The notes beneath the pieces are model-generated. The model saw only the letters and a list, made by a program, of their open reading frames with translations, had not been told where the DNA came from and searched no databases. A stretch of 64,000 bases of DNA from Kineosporia aurantiaca JCM 3230. GTDB taxonomy: Bacteria; Actinomycetota; Actinomycetes; Actinomycetales; Kineosporiaceae. Both the position numbers and the translations under genes were made by a program. Below are positions 16,588-26,830 of the stretch, piece by piece (positions within the stretch are counted from its first letter, which is position 1; every line of letters begins with the position of its first letter). The stretch is from positions 806,001-870,000 of the forward strand of contig JODP01000001.1 of the NCBI GenBank assembly GCA_000719025.1, read 5' to 3'.

Positions 16588-17523
16588 GTGACCCTGATCC
16601 CCCGCACCGACCTCGACGTCAATCCCCTCTGCCTCGGTGGCAACGTCTTCGGCTGGACCGCCGACGAGGCCCAGTCCTTCGCGGTCCTCGACGCGTACAC
16701 CGCGGGCGGTGGCAACTTCGTCGACACGTCCGACAGCTACTCGCAGTGGGTTCCCGGCAACGAGGGCGGCGTGTCGGAGACGATCATAGGGAACTGGCTG
16801 GCGCGATCGGGTCGGCGGGACGATCTGGTGATCGCGACCAAGGTGAGCCGCCACAAGGATGCGGTCGGGCTGTCGCGGGCCAGCATCCGGCGGGGCGTGG
16901 AGAACTCGCTGCGCCGCCTGCAGACCGACCACATCGACCTTTACTACGCGCACTACGACGACCCGGACGTTCCGCAGGAGGAGACGGTGGCGGCGTTCGG
17001 CGAACTGGTCGCCGAGGGCAAGGTGCGGTACCTGGCGGCCTCGAACTTCACCGCCGACCGGCTGGCCTCCTCGCTGCGGATCGCCGACGAGCTGGGCGTG
17101 GCCCGGTACGTGGCCGCCCAGTCGCACTACAACCTGGTGCACCGCGAGACCGTCGAGGGTGCGCTGGCCGAGCTGCTCGAGACGAAGAACCTGGCCCTGT
17201 TCCCGTACTACTCCCTGGCGAGCGGCTTCCTCACCGGCAAGTACCGGCACGGGGGCGACGGTGAGGGCCGCGAGCGGGGGGCGGCGGCCCTGAAGTATCT
17301 GGACGAGCGCGGTTTCCGGGTGCTCGACGCGTTGGACAAGGTGGCCGCCGCGCACGCTGTCGAGGTCACCACCGTGGCCCTGGCCTGGCTGCTCACCCGC
17401 CCGAACGTGCTGGCCCCGATCGCGAGTGCCCGCACGGTGGAACAGCTTCCGGCCCTGCTGGCAGTGTCCGGGCTGGAGCTGACCGAGGCCGAGGTCGCGG
17501 AGCTGACCACGGCCTCGGCCTAG
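16588..17523 (+). CDS. Aldo/keto reductase
   Basis: A 311-residue NADPH-dependent oxidoreductase of the TIM-barrel AKR superfamily. The tetrad is visible: Asp in NFVDTSDSYSQW, Tyr in the same segment, Lys in LVIATKVSRH and His in DLYYAHYDDP. C-terminal cofactor-binding residues follow around LLTRPNVLAPIASARTVEQL. The GTG at 16588 is chosen for AGGAGG 8 nt before it; an open frame extends 150 nt upstream. It faces a second aldo/keto reductase across a 7-bp gap. Substrate unknown. Confidence 0.9.
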   Translation: MTLIPRTDLDVNPLCLGGNVFGWTADEAQSFAVLDAYTAGGGNFVDTSDSYSQWVPGNEGGVSETIIGNWLARSGRRDDLVIATKVSRHKDAVGLSRASIRRGVENSLRRLQTDHIDLYYAHYDDPDVPQEETVAAFGELVAEGKVRYLAASNFTADRLASSLRIADELGVARYVAAQSHYNLVHRETVEGALAELLETKNLALFPYYSLASGFLTGKYRHGGDGEGRERGAAALKYLDERGFRVLDALDKVAAAHAVEVTTVALAWLLTRPNVLAPIASARTVEQLPALLAVSGLELTEAEVAELTTASA

Positions 17524-17530
17524 AAGGCCC

Positions 17531-18520
17531 CTACCAGCGGCTGTGCACCAGGGGACGGATGTCCTCGTCGTAGATCAGCCGGATCACGCCGCGCACGTCG
17601 TCGCTCAGCTCGGGCAGCTGAGCGGCGGCGGCGTTGGCCCGGGCCTGCTCGGGTGAGCGGGCCCCGGGGATCACCACGCTGACGCCGGGCTGGTCGAGGA
17701 TCCAGCGCAGCGAGTACTGGGCGAGGGTGCCCTCGTCGTCCGGAAGCGCCTGCTGCAGGCGGCGGACCGCCCGCACGCCGGCCTCGAACGGCACCCCGGC
17801 GAAGGTCTCGCCGACGTCGAAGGCCTCGCCGGAGCGGTTGTAGGTGCGGTGGTCGTCGTCCGCGAAGACCGTGTCCTCGGTGTACTTGCCCGAGAGCAGG
17901 CCGCTGGCCAGCGGCACCCGGGCGATGATCCCGACCCCGGCCGCCTCGGCCGCGGGCAGCACCTGCTCCAACGGCTTCTGCCGCAGCGGGTTCAGGATGA
18001 TCTGGACGCTGGCCACGTTCGGCCGGGCGATCGCGGTGAGCGCCTCGGCGCAGGTCTCGACGCTCACGCCGTAGGCCGCGATCCGGCCCTTGGCGACCAT
18101 CGAGTCGAGCGCGTCGAACACCTTGTCGGTCGAGTAGACCGGGGTGGGCGGGCAGTGCAGCTGGACCAGGTCGAGGGTGTCGACGCCGAGGTTGGACCGG
18201 CTGCGGTCCACCCAGGCCTTCATGTTGTCCTTGGTGAAGCTCTCCGGCACGAACGGGTCGGCCCGGCGGCCGAGCTTGGTGGCCACGGTGAGCCCCGCGT
18301 CCGGCCGCTCCTTCAGCAGCTGGGCGATGACCTTCTCGCTGCGCCCGTCCCCGTACACGTCGGCCGTGTCGATGAACGTCACGCCGGCCTCGACGGCGGC
18401 GTGCAGGGTGGCCAGCGCGTCCTGCGTGCTCACCGAACCCCAGTCGGCCCCGAGCTGCCACGCGCCCAGCCCGACGACTCCCACGCTCCGGCCGGTGCGG
18501 CCCAGGGTTCGTTTCTCCAT
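17531..18520 (-). CDS. Aldo/keto reductase
   Basis: A 329-residue aldo/keto reductase that opens with the family start MEKRTLGRTGRSVGVVGLG. The tetrad is visible as FIDTADVYGDGRSE (Asp, Tyr), VATKLGRR (Lys) and DLVQLHCPP (His). The C-terminus carries GVSVVIPGARSPEQARANAA, the cofactor phosphate-binding segment. It is convergent with the other reductase. The two are not close copies, so this is not a simple tandem duplication. Substrate unknown. Confidence 0.9.
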   Translation of the reverse strand: MEKRTLGRTGRSVGVVGLGAWQLGADWGSVSTQDALATLHAAVEAGVTFIDTADVYGDGRSEKVIAQLLKERPDAGLTVATKLGRRADPFVPESFTKDNMKAWVDRSRSNLGVDTLDLVQLHCPPTPVYSTDKVFDALDSMVAKGRIAAYGVSVETCAEALTAIARPNVASVQIILNPLRQKPLEQVLPAAEAAGVGIIARVPLASGLLSGKYTEDTVFADDDHRTYNRSGEAFDVGETFAGVPFEAGVRAVRRLQQALPDDEGTLAQYSLRWILDQPGVSVVIPGARSPEQARANAAAAQLPELSDDVRGVIRLIYDEDIRPLVHSRW

Positions 18521-18545
18521 AAGCCTGAACGATAGGGCCTGAGGA

Positions 18546-19214
18546 TCACACCGGCGCCAGGGGCATGACCCGGGCCATCACCTCGTCGATCGCCGCGATC
18601 AGGTACTCCGCCGCCTCCGGGTCGCCGGCACAGTGCCGCAGCAGGGCCTGCTGGAACAGCCCGTCCAGGATCCCGTAGGTCACGTCCGGGCCGAACGGCA
18701 GCCCGACCGAGGCCAGCTCACCGATCCGGCTGGCCACCCGCCAGGTCATGTCCTGCAGCCCGTCGTCGATCGCGGTCACGTCGTCCCGGAACGCCGCGTC
18801 GAACATCGACTGCGAGCGCAGGTCGTACCAGAGCCGGTGCAGATCGGCGTCCTGCAGCATCGACTCGGCCATCGCCAGGGCGAATTCGTGACGCAACTGC
18901 GGGCCGGTGGTCGCGGTGGCGATGATCCCGTCGTACCGGCGCATGCACCGGGCCTTGTACTGGCGCACGCACTGGGTGATCAGATCGACCTTGTCGACGA
19001 AGTAGTAATGCAGGACGCCGTGGGAGAACTCGGAATTCTGGGCAATTTCCCGGAGACTGGTCCGGGCGTATCCAAGTTCTGACAACGTTTTCAGCGCGGC
19101 GTCGGCGAGTTCGGTGCGGCGTTGCTCGAATTTCCCGCTCCCTCGCCCGCGCCCCACCAGGCGCACCGGGTTCCGATCTCCGGCCGGCACCGGTCCTTCT
19201 GTAGGCTCAGCCAC
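18546..19214 (-). CDS. TetR-family regulator, BetI-like
   Basis: A 222-residue regulator with an N-terminal TetR helix-turn-helix at about residues 32-80 (ELADAALKTLSELGYARTS, then LREIAQNSEFSHGVLHYYF). The C-terminal domain resembles the BetI-type ligand domain (QSMFDAAFRDDVTAIDD). It begins with a ~30-residue basic tail before the domain. The start is a GTG at 19214. Being at the edge of the choline/betaine island it may regulate betA/betB, but no operator can be matched with confidence. Confidence 0.85.
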   Translation of the reverse strand: MAEPTEGPVPAGDRNPVRLVGRGRGSGKFEQRRTELADAALKTLSELGYARTSLREIAQNSEFSHGVLHYYFVDKVDLITQCVRQYKARCMRRYDGIIATATTGPQLRHEFALAMAESMLQDADLHRLWYDLRSQSMFDAAFRDDVTAIDDGLQDMTWRVASRIGELASVGLPFGPDVTYGILDGLFQQALLRHCAGDPEAAEYLIAAIDEVMARVMPLAPV

Positions 19215-19504
19215 AGTCTCCCCCGTGGGATCTCGTCGCTTAGATCAGCCGACAACGTCTTTCACCGGCACCCTAGCGGCGCTCGGATACCTCGTCCTGC
19301 GCGGTCGGAACTTCGGTCCCGGAGCATTCCGCACCGGAAGAGCCCGGGTTTAGCCGCACCTCGCGCCCCGACCGTCCCAATGGTCTCGGAAATCACCGCC
19401 TCGCCGTATCCCCAGGACGGGCCGAAAGGCCTTTCCGATCAGGTGAAAACCAAAGTCCGGCCCCCTGCCGACGGATATCTTTGGACGAATGTCCAGGGTC
19501 ATTC

Positions 19505-19532
19505 TTGACAATCGTCCAGGCCGCCTTATGAT
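19505..19532 (+). promoter_or_regulatory. Near-consensus housekeeping promoter
   Basis: TTGACA (19505-19510), a 16-nt spacer, then TATGAT (19527-19532). Such a close match is unusual in this high-GC sequence. Transcription would start near 19539, about 145 nt before the SohB-like start codon. Confidence 0.65.
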
Positions 19533-19616
19533 GTGACCCGGATCACGATCTTATTCTTCCCATCCGGATCCTGGGCCCTCCCGGCGGTGAACGGCCGCGA
19601 GGTGCCTGATCGGGGG

Positions 19617-19653
19617 GTGACGGTGCCGGCGTTCTCCACGCCGGCACCGTCAC
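19617..19653 (+). terminator. Perfect 15-bp hairpin upstream of sohB-like gene
   Basis: Stem GTGACGGTGCCGGCG (19617-19631), 7-nt loop, exact complement 19639-19653. It lies about 80-115 nt downstream of the predicted transcription start and 30 nt before the SohB-like start codon. No T-run follows. It may be an attenuator, the 3' end of a ~115-nt small RNA, or an mRNA-stabilising structure. Confidence 0.5.
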
Positions 19654-19683
19654 GATCCTCGCCAAGCGGTTTAAAGTCGGACC

Positions 19684-20652
19684 GTGCCGCATGCGCTGAC
19701 GCAGTACCTGCTCTTCCTGTCCGAGGGGGTGACCGTCGTCGCCCTGCTGGCCGCGCTGTTCATCGGCGTCGCCCGGTTCGCCACGCCGCGGCGGCCGAAA
19801 TCCCGGCTGCGGGTGAAGAACATCAACGAGCACTACGACCACCTGCGCGACCGGCTGGCCCAGGCGGTGCTGCCCAAGCCGGAACTGCGGCGGCGGCGCA
19901 AGGCCCAGAAGGCCGAGCGCCGAGTCCCGAGCACCCGGCCGCGGGTGTTCGTGCTGGACTTCCACGGTGATCTGCGGGCCTCGCGGGTGCGCAACCTGCG
20001 TGAGGAGGTTACGGCCGTGCTCAGCCTGGCCACCCCGGAGGACGAGGTGGTGCTGCGGCTGACCAATCCCGGGGGCACGGTGAACGAGCAGGGCCTGGCC
20101 GCCTCCCAGTTGCAACGGGTGCGCAACCACGACATCCCGCTCACGGTCTGCGTGGACACGGTGGCGGCTTCCGGCGGTTATCTGATGGCCTGCGTGGCGA
20201 ACCGGATCGTGGCCGCCCCGTTCGCGATCGTCGGCTCGATCGGGGTGGTCTCCCAGACCCCCAACTTCCACCGGTTGCTGGACCGCCTGGGCATCGACTT
20301 CGAGCAGTTCACCGGCGGCCAGTTCAAGCGCACGGTGACGATGTTCGGCCGCACCACCGAGGAGGACCGGGCCAAGGTCACCGAGCAGGTCAACGAGACC
20401 CACGACCTGTTCAAGGCTTTCGTCCGGGATCAGCGGCCGCAGGTCGACCTGGACCGGGTCGCCACCGGCGAGTACTGGTACGGGCAGGACGCCCTCGCCC
20501 TGAACCTGGTCGACGAGCTACGGACCAGCGACGACTACCTGCTCGCGGCCCGGGACCGGGCCGACCTGTTCGAGGTGAACTACACGGTGCCGTTGTCCCG
20601 GGCCAAGCGGCTGACCGAGGCCGCCGCCTCCGAGCTGAGCCGGAAAACCTGA
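19684..20652 (+). CDS. S49-family signal-peptide-peptidase-like protease (SohB type)
   Basis: A 322-residue serine protease. One N-terminal membrane segment (about residues 10-32) anchors it. The catalytic domain has VFVLDFHGDLRASRVRNLRE, LRLTNPGGTVNEQG and VDTVAASGGYLMACVANRIV with the nucleophile Ser, followed by FAIVGSIGVV. The length matches SohB (about 350) rather than the double-domain SppA. It probably cleaves small membrane peptides on the outer face. The GTG at 19684 starts the conserved N-terminus. Expression may depend on the strong promoter and hairpin upstream. Confidence 0.9.
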   Translation: MPHALTQYLLFLSEGVTVVALLAALFIGVARFATPRRPKSRLRVKNINEHYDHLRDRLAQAVLPKPELRRRRKAQKAERRVPSTRPRVFVLDFHGDLRASRVRNLREEVTAVLSLATPEDEVVLRLTNPGGTVNEQGLAASQLQRVRNHDIPLTVCVDTVAASGGYLMACVANRIVAAPFAIVGSIGVVSQTPNFHRLLDRLGIDFEQFTGGQFKRTVTMFGRTTEEDRAKVTEQVNETHDLFKAFVRDQRPQVDLDRVATGEYWYGQDALALNLVDELRTSDDYLLAARDRADLFEVNYTVPLSRAKRLTEAAASELSRKT

Positions 20653-20739
20653 TTCCGGGTGCAACCGGGGGCCGGGGTGGGGCGTGTTGGGTGATGTGAA
20701 GACGATGCGGCGAAACCGGCCGGGGTCGGGGTGACCGGG

Positions 20740-21243
20740 ATGGAGCCCGACTTCGACGAGTTCTACGCGGCCACCTCCCGGCGGCTGCTCGGCCAGGTGT
20801 ACGCGGTGACCGGGGACCTCGGGGCCGCGGAGGACGCGATCGCCGAGGCCTACGCCCGGGCCTGGCAGCGCTGGCCGTCCGTGCAGCGGTACGACTCACC
20901 CGAGGCCTGGGTCCGCACCGTGGCCCTGCGGGTGGCCGTGAGCAGCTGGCGCAAGGCCCGTAACCGGCTCCGGGCGCACAGCCGGGACCAGTACGCCGAC
21001 CCCCGGGCGATGGCGCCCGGGCCGGAACGGGTGATGCTGGTCCAGGCCCTGCAGCGGATCCCGGCCAAGCAGCGCCGGGCCCTGGTGCTGCATTTCATCG
21101 CCGACCTGCCGGTGGCCGAGGTGGCCCGGGAGATGAAGTCGAGCGAGGGCACGGTGAAGTCCTGGCTCTCCCGGGGCCGGGCCGCGCTCAAGGCCGAACT
21201 CGGCGAGTCCGCCTCGATCCACGGTGGAAGGGGTGAGTACTGA
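20740..21243 (+). CDS. ECF sigma factor, SigE-like subfamily
   Basis: About 167 residues with sigma region 2 (FDEFYAATSRRLLGQVYAV, then EDAIAEAYARAWQRW) and region 4 (RIPAKQRRALVLHFIADLPV, then EVAREMKSSEGTVKSWLSRG). I favour the ATG at 20740, with GGGGTGA upstream; a GTG at 20731 in the same frame is possible. The stop overlaps the next gene's start (TGATG), so the two are co-translated. That gene encodes a one-pass membrane protein, which fits a sigma/anti-sigma pair. Confidence 0.9.
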   Translation: MEPDFDEFYAATSRRLLGQVYAVTGDLGAAEDAIAEAYARAWQRWPSVQRYDSPEAWVRTVALRVAVSSWRKARNRLRAHSRDQYADPRAMAPGPERVMLVQALQRIPAKQRRALVLHFIADLPVAEVAREMKSSEGTVKSWLSRGRAALKAELGESASIHGGRGEY

Positions 21244-21980
21244 TGGACGAACTGGAATACCGCCTCCGCGACCTGGACGGGGTGACGGAGCAGGCCGGCC
21301 GGCTGCCTTCCGCGGACGAGCTGCGACGCCGGGGCGACCGGAAGCGCCGGCGACAGCGGGCCCGGCTGGCCGTGGCCACCTTCGCCGTGGTGGCCGCGAT
21401 TGCCGGTGGAGTCACGGTCTGGCTGTCGGACTCGGGAGCCCACACCACCGGAACCCCCACTTCCCCGGCCACCCCGGTGCCGGGCGTCACCTCGTCGTCG
21501 CCGACGGCGTCCCCCATTGAGGATCTGCCCAACCAGAAGTTCGACACCCTGAATCAGACCGAGGGTGGGCAATACTGGATCTGGGCGCCCCCGACGACCG
21601 CGGGCAAACGGATGTTGACTGTGTCACTCGACGACGGGTCGCTGAACCTGTCGCGGTCCGGCAAGAAGGCGGGCGATCTCGGCTTCCGCGGCGAATTGGG
21701 GCTTACCCCAGTGGGAAAGAACCAGTACACGATCACGAACCTGTACCTCAGCGAAGAGGCGGACGCCTACTGCGTCACCGTGGTCGAGGCCGGTTTCGAC
21801 CTCGAGGTCTGCGACTCGGGCGACGCGAAACAGGCTTTCACCATGGCCAAGGTTTCCGGGGGCTACACGATCGAGTCCGAGACCCGCGGCCAGTACCTGA
21901 AGGCCGAGGGTCGTCAGATCGTCTGGACCGACAGCCGGAAGCAGGCCACGGTCTTCGCGGTCGAGGAGGTACCGCAGTAG
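21243..21980 (+). CDS. One-pass membrane protein, possible anti-sigma partner
   Basis: A 245-residue protein of unknown family. It has an N-terminal cytoplasmic part (~40 residues, ending in the basic run RRRGDRKRRRQRARL), one membrane helix at about residues 42-62, a Ser/Thr/Pro linker, and an extracytoplasmic domain of ~150 residues. That domain contains two cysteines that could form a disulfide (DAYCVTVVEAGFDLEVCDSG) and a beta-rich pattern loosely like a beta-trefoil. Overlap with the sigma gene suggests it sequesters the sigma factor. The N-terminal segment lacks a recognisable zinc-binding anti-sigma motif, so this is inference. Confidence 0.75.
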   Translation: MDELEYRLRDLDGVTEQAGRLPSADELRRRGDRKRRRQRARLAVATFAVVAAIAGGVTVWLSDSGAHTTGTPTSPATPVPGVTSSSPTASPIEDLPNQKFDTLNQTEGGQYWIWAPPTTAGKRMLTVSLDDGSLNLSRSGKKAGDLGFRGELGLTPVGKNQYTITNLYLSEEADAYCVTVVEAGFDLEVCDSGDAKQAFTMAKVSGGYTIESETRGQYLKAEGRQIVWTDSRKQATVFAVEEVPQ

Positions 21981-21984
21981 GGCG

Positions 21985-22386
21985 TCAGTCGGCGACCAGC
22001 TCCACCTCGAAGCCGTCGCTGTTCTCCAGATAACCGGCGTAGTGCTGGGGGCCGCCCGCGTGGGGGTACTTCTCCTCGAAAAGCGGCCTCCAGCCCCGGT
22101 TCGGCGCCTCGGCCATCAGGTCGTCGAGCTGCTGAGGCGTTCCGGCGTTCAGGGCCAGGTGGTTCAGGCCGGGCCGCAGCCGCTCGTGCCGGTCCGAGGT
22201 CATCGCCCTGCTCTGCTCGACCACCAGATAGGTGCCGTGAAGGATCCAGCTGCGCCCGGCCGGCCAGTCCTGGTTCAGCTGGTACCCGAGTTCCCGCAGC
22301 AGCCAGCCCCATTCACCGAGCGCCCGGGGCAGATCGGGCACCCACAGCTCGACGTGATGGAGGGCTCCGCGTCTGGTTTCCGTCAT
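21985..22386 (-). CDS. VOC/glyoxalase superfamily protein
   Basis: A 133-residue single-module vicinal-oxygen-chelate protein. It shows the beta-alpha-beta-beta-beta pattern with candidate metal ligands in LHHVELWVPDL (His), GLNHLALNAG (His) and GFEVELVAD (Glu). I take the ATG at 22386 because the 20 residues upstream do not resemble the fold. Members include glyoxalases, dioxygenases and resistance proteins. The specific role cannot be read here. Confidence 0.8.
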   Translation of the reverse strand: MTETRRGALHHVELWVPDLPRALGEWGWLLRELGYQLNQDWPAGRSWILHGTYLVVEQSRAMTSDRHERLRPGLNHLALNAGTPQQLDDLMAEAPNRGWRPLFEEKYPHAGGPQHYAGYLENSDGFEVELVAD

Positions 22387-22467
22387 CCGTTCACTCTGGC
22401 AAATGAGGGACGCCTGCGGGTCACCTTTCCAGGTGTCGGTGCCCACAAACGTCCCCCATTTCAGCCC

Positions 22468-24435
<1,968 letters not shown>

Positions 24436-24529
24436 CGGATCCCCTTCAAGACGTTCGCGTGTTCGGTGGCACAGGTGTGTGGTCGTGCTCACCCGACCCT
24501 ATGCGTCCGGCCGCCGGGACGACATGCCG

Positions 24530-24570
24530 CGGGGCAGGTCCGTCCCGTTGAATAGGACGGACCTGCCCCG
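24530..24570 (-). terminator. 16-bp hairpin downstream of the LytTR gene
   Basis: Perfect inverted repeat of 16 bp (24530-24545 with 24555-24570) and a 9-nt loop. It starts 15 nt after the LytTR stop and lies ahead of acs on the same strand, so it separates the two transcripts. Confidence 0.75.
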
Positions 24571-24585
24571 TTGGGGAGGTTCGGA

Positions 24586-25428
24586 TCAGCCTGCGTCGGC
24601 CACCCGGTGCGGGGTCGCCCGGGGGTTGGGGTGCTCGGAGCGCTGCTGGGGCTCGCCGCCGTTACCGGCCAGCAGCACCTCGCGGACGTGCCGGCCCTGC
24701 CGCCGGCTGACCTGGAGCGTGCGACCGCGCAGCCGCACCCGCATCCGCCCGCCCACCGTGCGCACCTCGTCCACGTGCGGCAGCGCGACCATCGTGCTGC
24801 GGTGGATGCGCAGGAAGCCGTAGGGCTCCCAGCGCTCTTCGAGGGTGCTCAGCGGAACCCGGATCAGATGACTGCCGACGGCGGTGTGCAACCGCGCGTA
24901 GTCGCCTTGAGCCTGGACGAAGAGGATCTGCGAGCGCCGGATGAACCGGGTCACCCCGGCCAGCTCGACCGCGATCGTCTCGTCCGTGGCGGCGGCAACC
25001 GTGCGCCGGACCGCCTCGGCCAGCCGCTCGGCCGTCACCGGCTTGTCGACGTACTCCACCGAGTCCAGCTCGAACGACCGCGGCGGGTGCTGCCGGGCCG
25101 GGACGGTGAAGACCAGGTGAGGATGCCGATCGATCCGGGCCAGGGCGCGGGCCAGGTGCGGCCCGTCCAGCCCGGGCGTGGACACGTCGCAGACCAGCAG
25201 GTCGACCGGGTCGTCGCGGAGGATCTGCAGGGCACCCGCGCGGTTGCGCGTGGTGCGGACCGCACTGATCCGCGGATCGACCCGGAGGAACTGCGTCATC
25301 CGAGCGAGTGCCGCTCCGTCCGGGTCCACGATCAGAGCCCGTAGGGGAGCCGGGTCGGGGGGATGCGTCCATCGAGGACCACTTCTCGCCCGACCAATTG
25401 CCGTCACGTTCCCAGGCGCCGTTGCCAT
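24586..25428 (-). CDS. LytTR-family response regulator
   Basis: A 280-residue regulator. It has a CheY-like receiver at about residues 30-145 with the phospho-acceptor Asp in VDLLVCDVSTPGLDGPH and the conserved Lys in YVDKPVTAERLAEAV. A LytTR DNA-binding domain follows (ILFVQAQGDYARLHT, FLRIHRSTMVAL). I take the ATG at 25428; the ribosome-binding site is weak. No histidine kinase is adjacent, so its partner must be elsewhere. It is divergent from a GtrA-family gene. This gene pair near acs is also seen in other actinobacteria. Confidence 0.9.
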   Translation of the reverse strand: MATAPGNVTAIGRARSGPRWTHPPDPAPLRALIVDPDGAALARMTQFLRVDPRISAVRTTRNRAGALQILRDDPVDLLVCDVSTPGLDGPHLARALARIDRHPHLVFTVPARQHPPRSFELDSVEYVDKPVTAERLAEAVRRTVAAATDETIAVELAGVTRFIRRSQILFVQAQGDYARLHTAVGSHLIRVPLSTLEERWEPYGFLRIHRSTMVALPHVDEVRTVGGRMRVRLRGRTLQVSRRQGRHVREVLLAGNGGEPQQRSEHPNPRATPHRVADAG

Positions 25429-25526
25429 ACGTTCAAGAGTAGGGACGCACAGTGCCCCTGTGAACCTATGAATTTCCACAACTGGCACACAGAGGGCTTT
25501 GAACTTCGAAGCGCACGCTCGGGGGC

Positions 25527-25964
25527 ATGACCGCCTCGATCAGCCCGGACTACGCCTCCCGTACCGAACCTGCAGGTCAGCGGCGCCGCACGGTGGGGCA
25601 GTTGATCCGCTTCGCCGGAGTTGGGGTGGTCAGCACGCTGGCCTACTCAGTAATTTTTCTGCTGCTCGGGATCGTGCTGAACTCGTTCGTGGCGAACACC
25701 CTGGCCCTCCTGATCACCGCCGTGGCCAACACCGCGGCCAACCGGAGGCTCACCTTCGGGGTCCGGGGCAACGAGGGACTGGCCGGCGACCACGCGGTCG
25801 GGCTGATGGCCTTCGGGGTCGGTCTGGCCCTGACGAACGGGTCGCTGGCGGTGGTGCACGCGGCCGGGGTGCAGGCGCACTGGGTCGAGGTGGTGGTGCT
25901 GACCGTGGCGAACCTGGTCTCGACCGTGCTCCGGTTCGTGGTTCTGCGGATGCGGATCAAGTGA
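25527..25964 (+). CDS. GtrA-family membrane protein
   Basis: A 145-residue protein with four predicted membrane helices and the GtrA pattern (LIRFAGVGVVSTLAYSVIFL, then ANTAANRRLTFG). GtrA proteins are thought to flip or handle lipid-linked sugars during cell-surface polysaccharide synthesis. No glycosyltransferase partner is adjacent. A CGGGGGC sequence precedes the ATG. Confidence 0.88.
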   Translation: MTASISPDYASRTEPAGQRRRTVGQLIRFAGVGVVSTLAYSVIFLLLGIVLNSFVANTLALLITAVANTAANRRLTFGVRGNEGLAGDHAVGLMAFGVGLALTNGSLAVVHAAGVQAHWVEVVVLTVANLVSTVLRFVVLRMRIK

Positions 25965-25987
25965 TCGGGCCCTCGTAGGCTGGTCGG

Positions 25988-26830
25988 GTGACGTCTTCCT
26001 TGGCCGAGAGCCTGGCCGCCCTGGAGAACCTGCCCGGGGTGGCCGAGGCAGTGCAGTCGGCCCGGACGGCGTGCACGGAGATCCGCTGGCACAACGCCCT
26101 GCGCCGCCGCTCGGCCGAGGCTCGCGCGGAGGCGACCGTGCGCTCGGCCCGTAGCTCTGCTGCTTTGGAGGGCGCTCGGTACCCGGTCGATCTGGTGCGA
26201 GACGCCGCCCGGGGCGCCTCAGCGCTGCCGGACGACGCTTCCGGGCATCTCACCCAGGCGGCGATCCGGGTCTACTCCGAGGCCGAGCAGGTGGAGAAGT
26301 CGCTCGCCACGGCTCCCGCGCAGGCGCTGGCCCGGTTGCACCTCGCTGCGGCCGGAGGATTGCTCCCGGCGGAACAGGTGGGACGCCCGCGGCAGGGCAC
26401 GGAGCTACCCCAGGACGGGATCGGCGAGCCCAACGATGCTCCGCTGGGCGCCGCTCTGGGAGCTCGCCTGGACGGGATAACCTCGCTCCTCTCGGCCCCT
26501 CCCTCGGCCCCGGCGCTGGTTGTGGCCGCCCTGGTGCACGCGGAAATTCTCACCGCTCGGCCGTTCGTAGCCGGGAACGGACTCGTCGCCCGAGCGGCCG
26601 CGCACGCCGTGATGATCGGACGCGGGCTGGACCCGATGGGCGTAGTGGTCTGGGAGGCAGCACATTTGGACGCCGGTCCGGCTTACCACCGCAGTCTGCA
26701 GTCCTACACCACCGGTCGGGCGAAAGCGGTCGGCGACTGGCTGATCTCGTGCGCGGACGCGGTGGTCAAGGGGGCGGGCGAGGGACGCGCAGTGTGCGAC
26801 GCGGTGACCATGGGTCGGGTTACTTTCTGA
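25988..26830 (+). CDS. Fic-family protein with degenerate active site
   Basis: A 280-residue protein matching the Fic fold over about residues 110-250. The active-site loop reads HAEILTARPFVAGNGLVAR. The usual HPF(D/E)GNGRxxR motif has lost its catalytic His (now Arg), the acidic metal ligand (now Ala) and one phosphate-binding Arg (now Leu). AMP-transfer activity is therefore doubtful. The gene lies convergent to the HAD-IB gene, in the place of Rv3662c/SCO3559. Its role is unknown. Confidence 0.78.
   Translation: MTSSLAESLAALENLPGVAEAVQSARTACTEIRWHNALRRRSAEARAEATVRSARSSAALEGARYPVDLVRDAARGASALPDDASGHLTQAAIRVYSEAEQVEKSLATAPAQALARLHLAAAGGLLPAEQVGRPRQGTELPQDGIGEPNDAPLGAALGARLDGITSLLSAPPSAPALVVAALVHAEILTARPFVAGNGLVARAAAHAVMIGRGLDPMGVVVWEAAHLDAGPAYHRSLQSYTTGRAKAVGDWLISCADAVVKGAGEGRAVCDAVTMGRVTF

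Larger units (their letters stand above)
19215..19683. other. Intergenic region between tetR and sohB
   Basis: 469 bp without a credible gene. The left 290 bp show nothing recognisable. The right part holds a near-consensus sigma-70 promoter (19505-19532) and a perfect 15-bp hairpin (19617-19653), listed separately. Confidence 0.6.
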
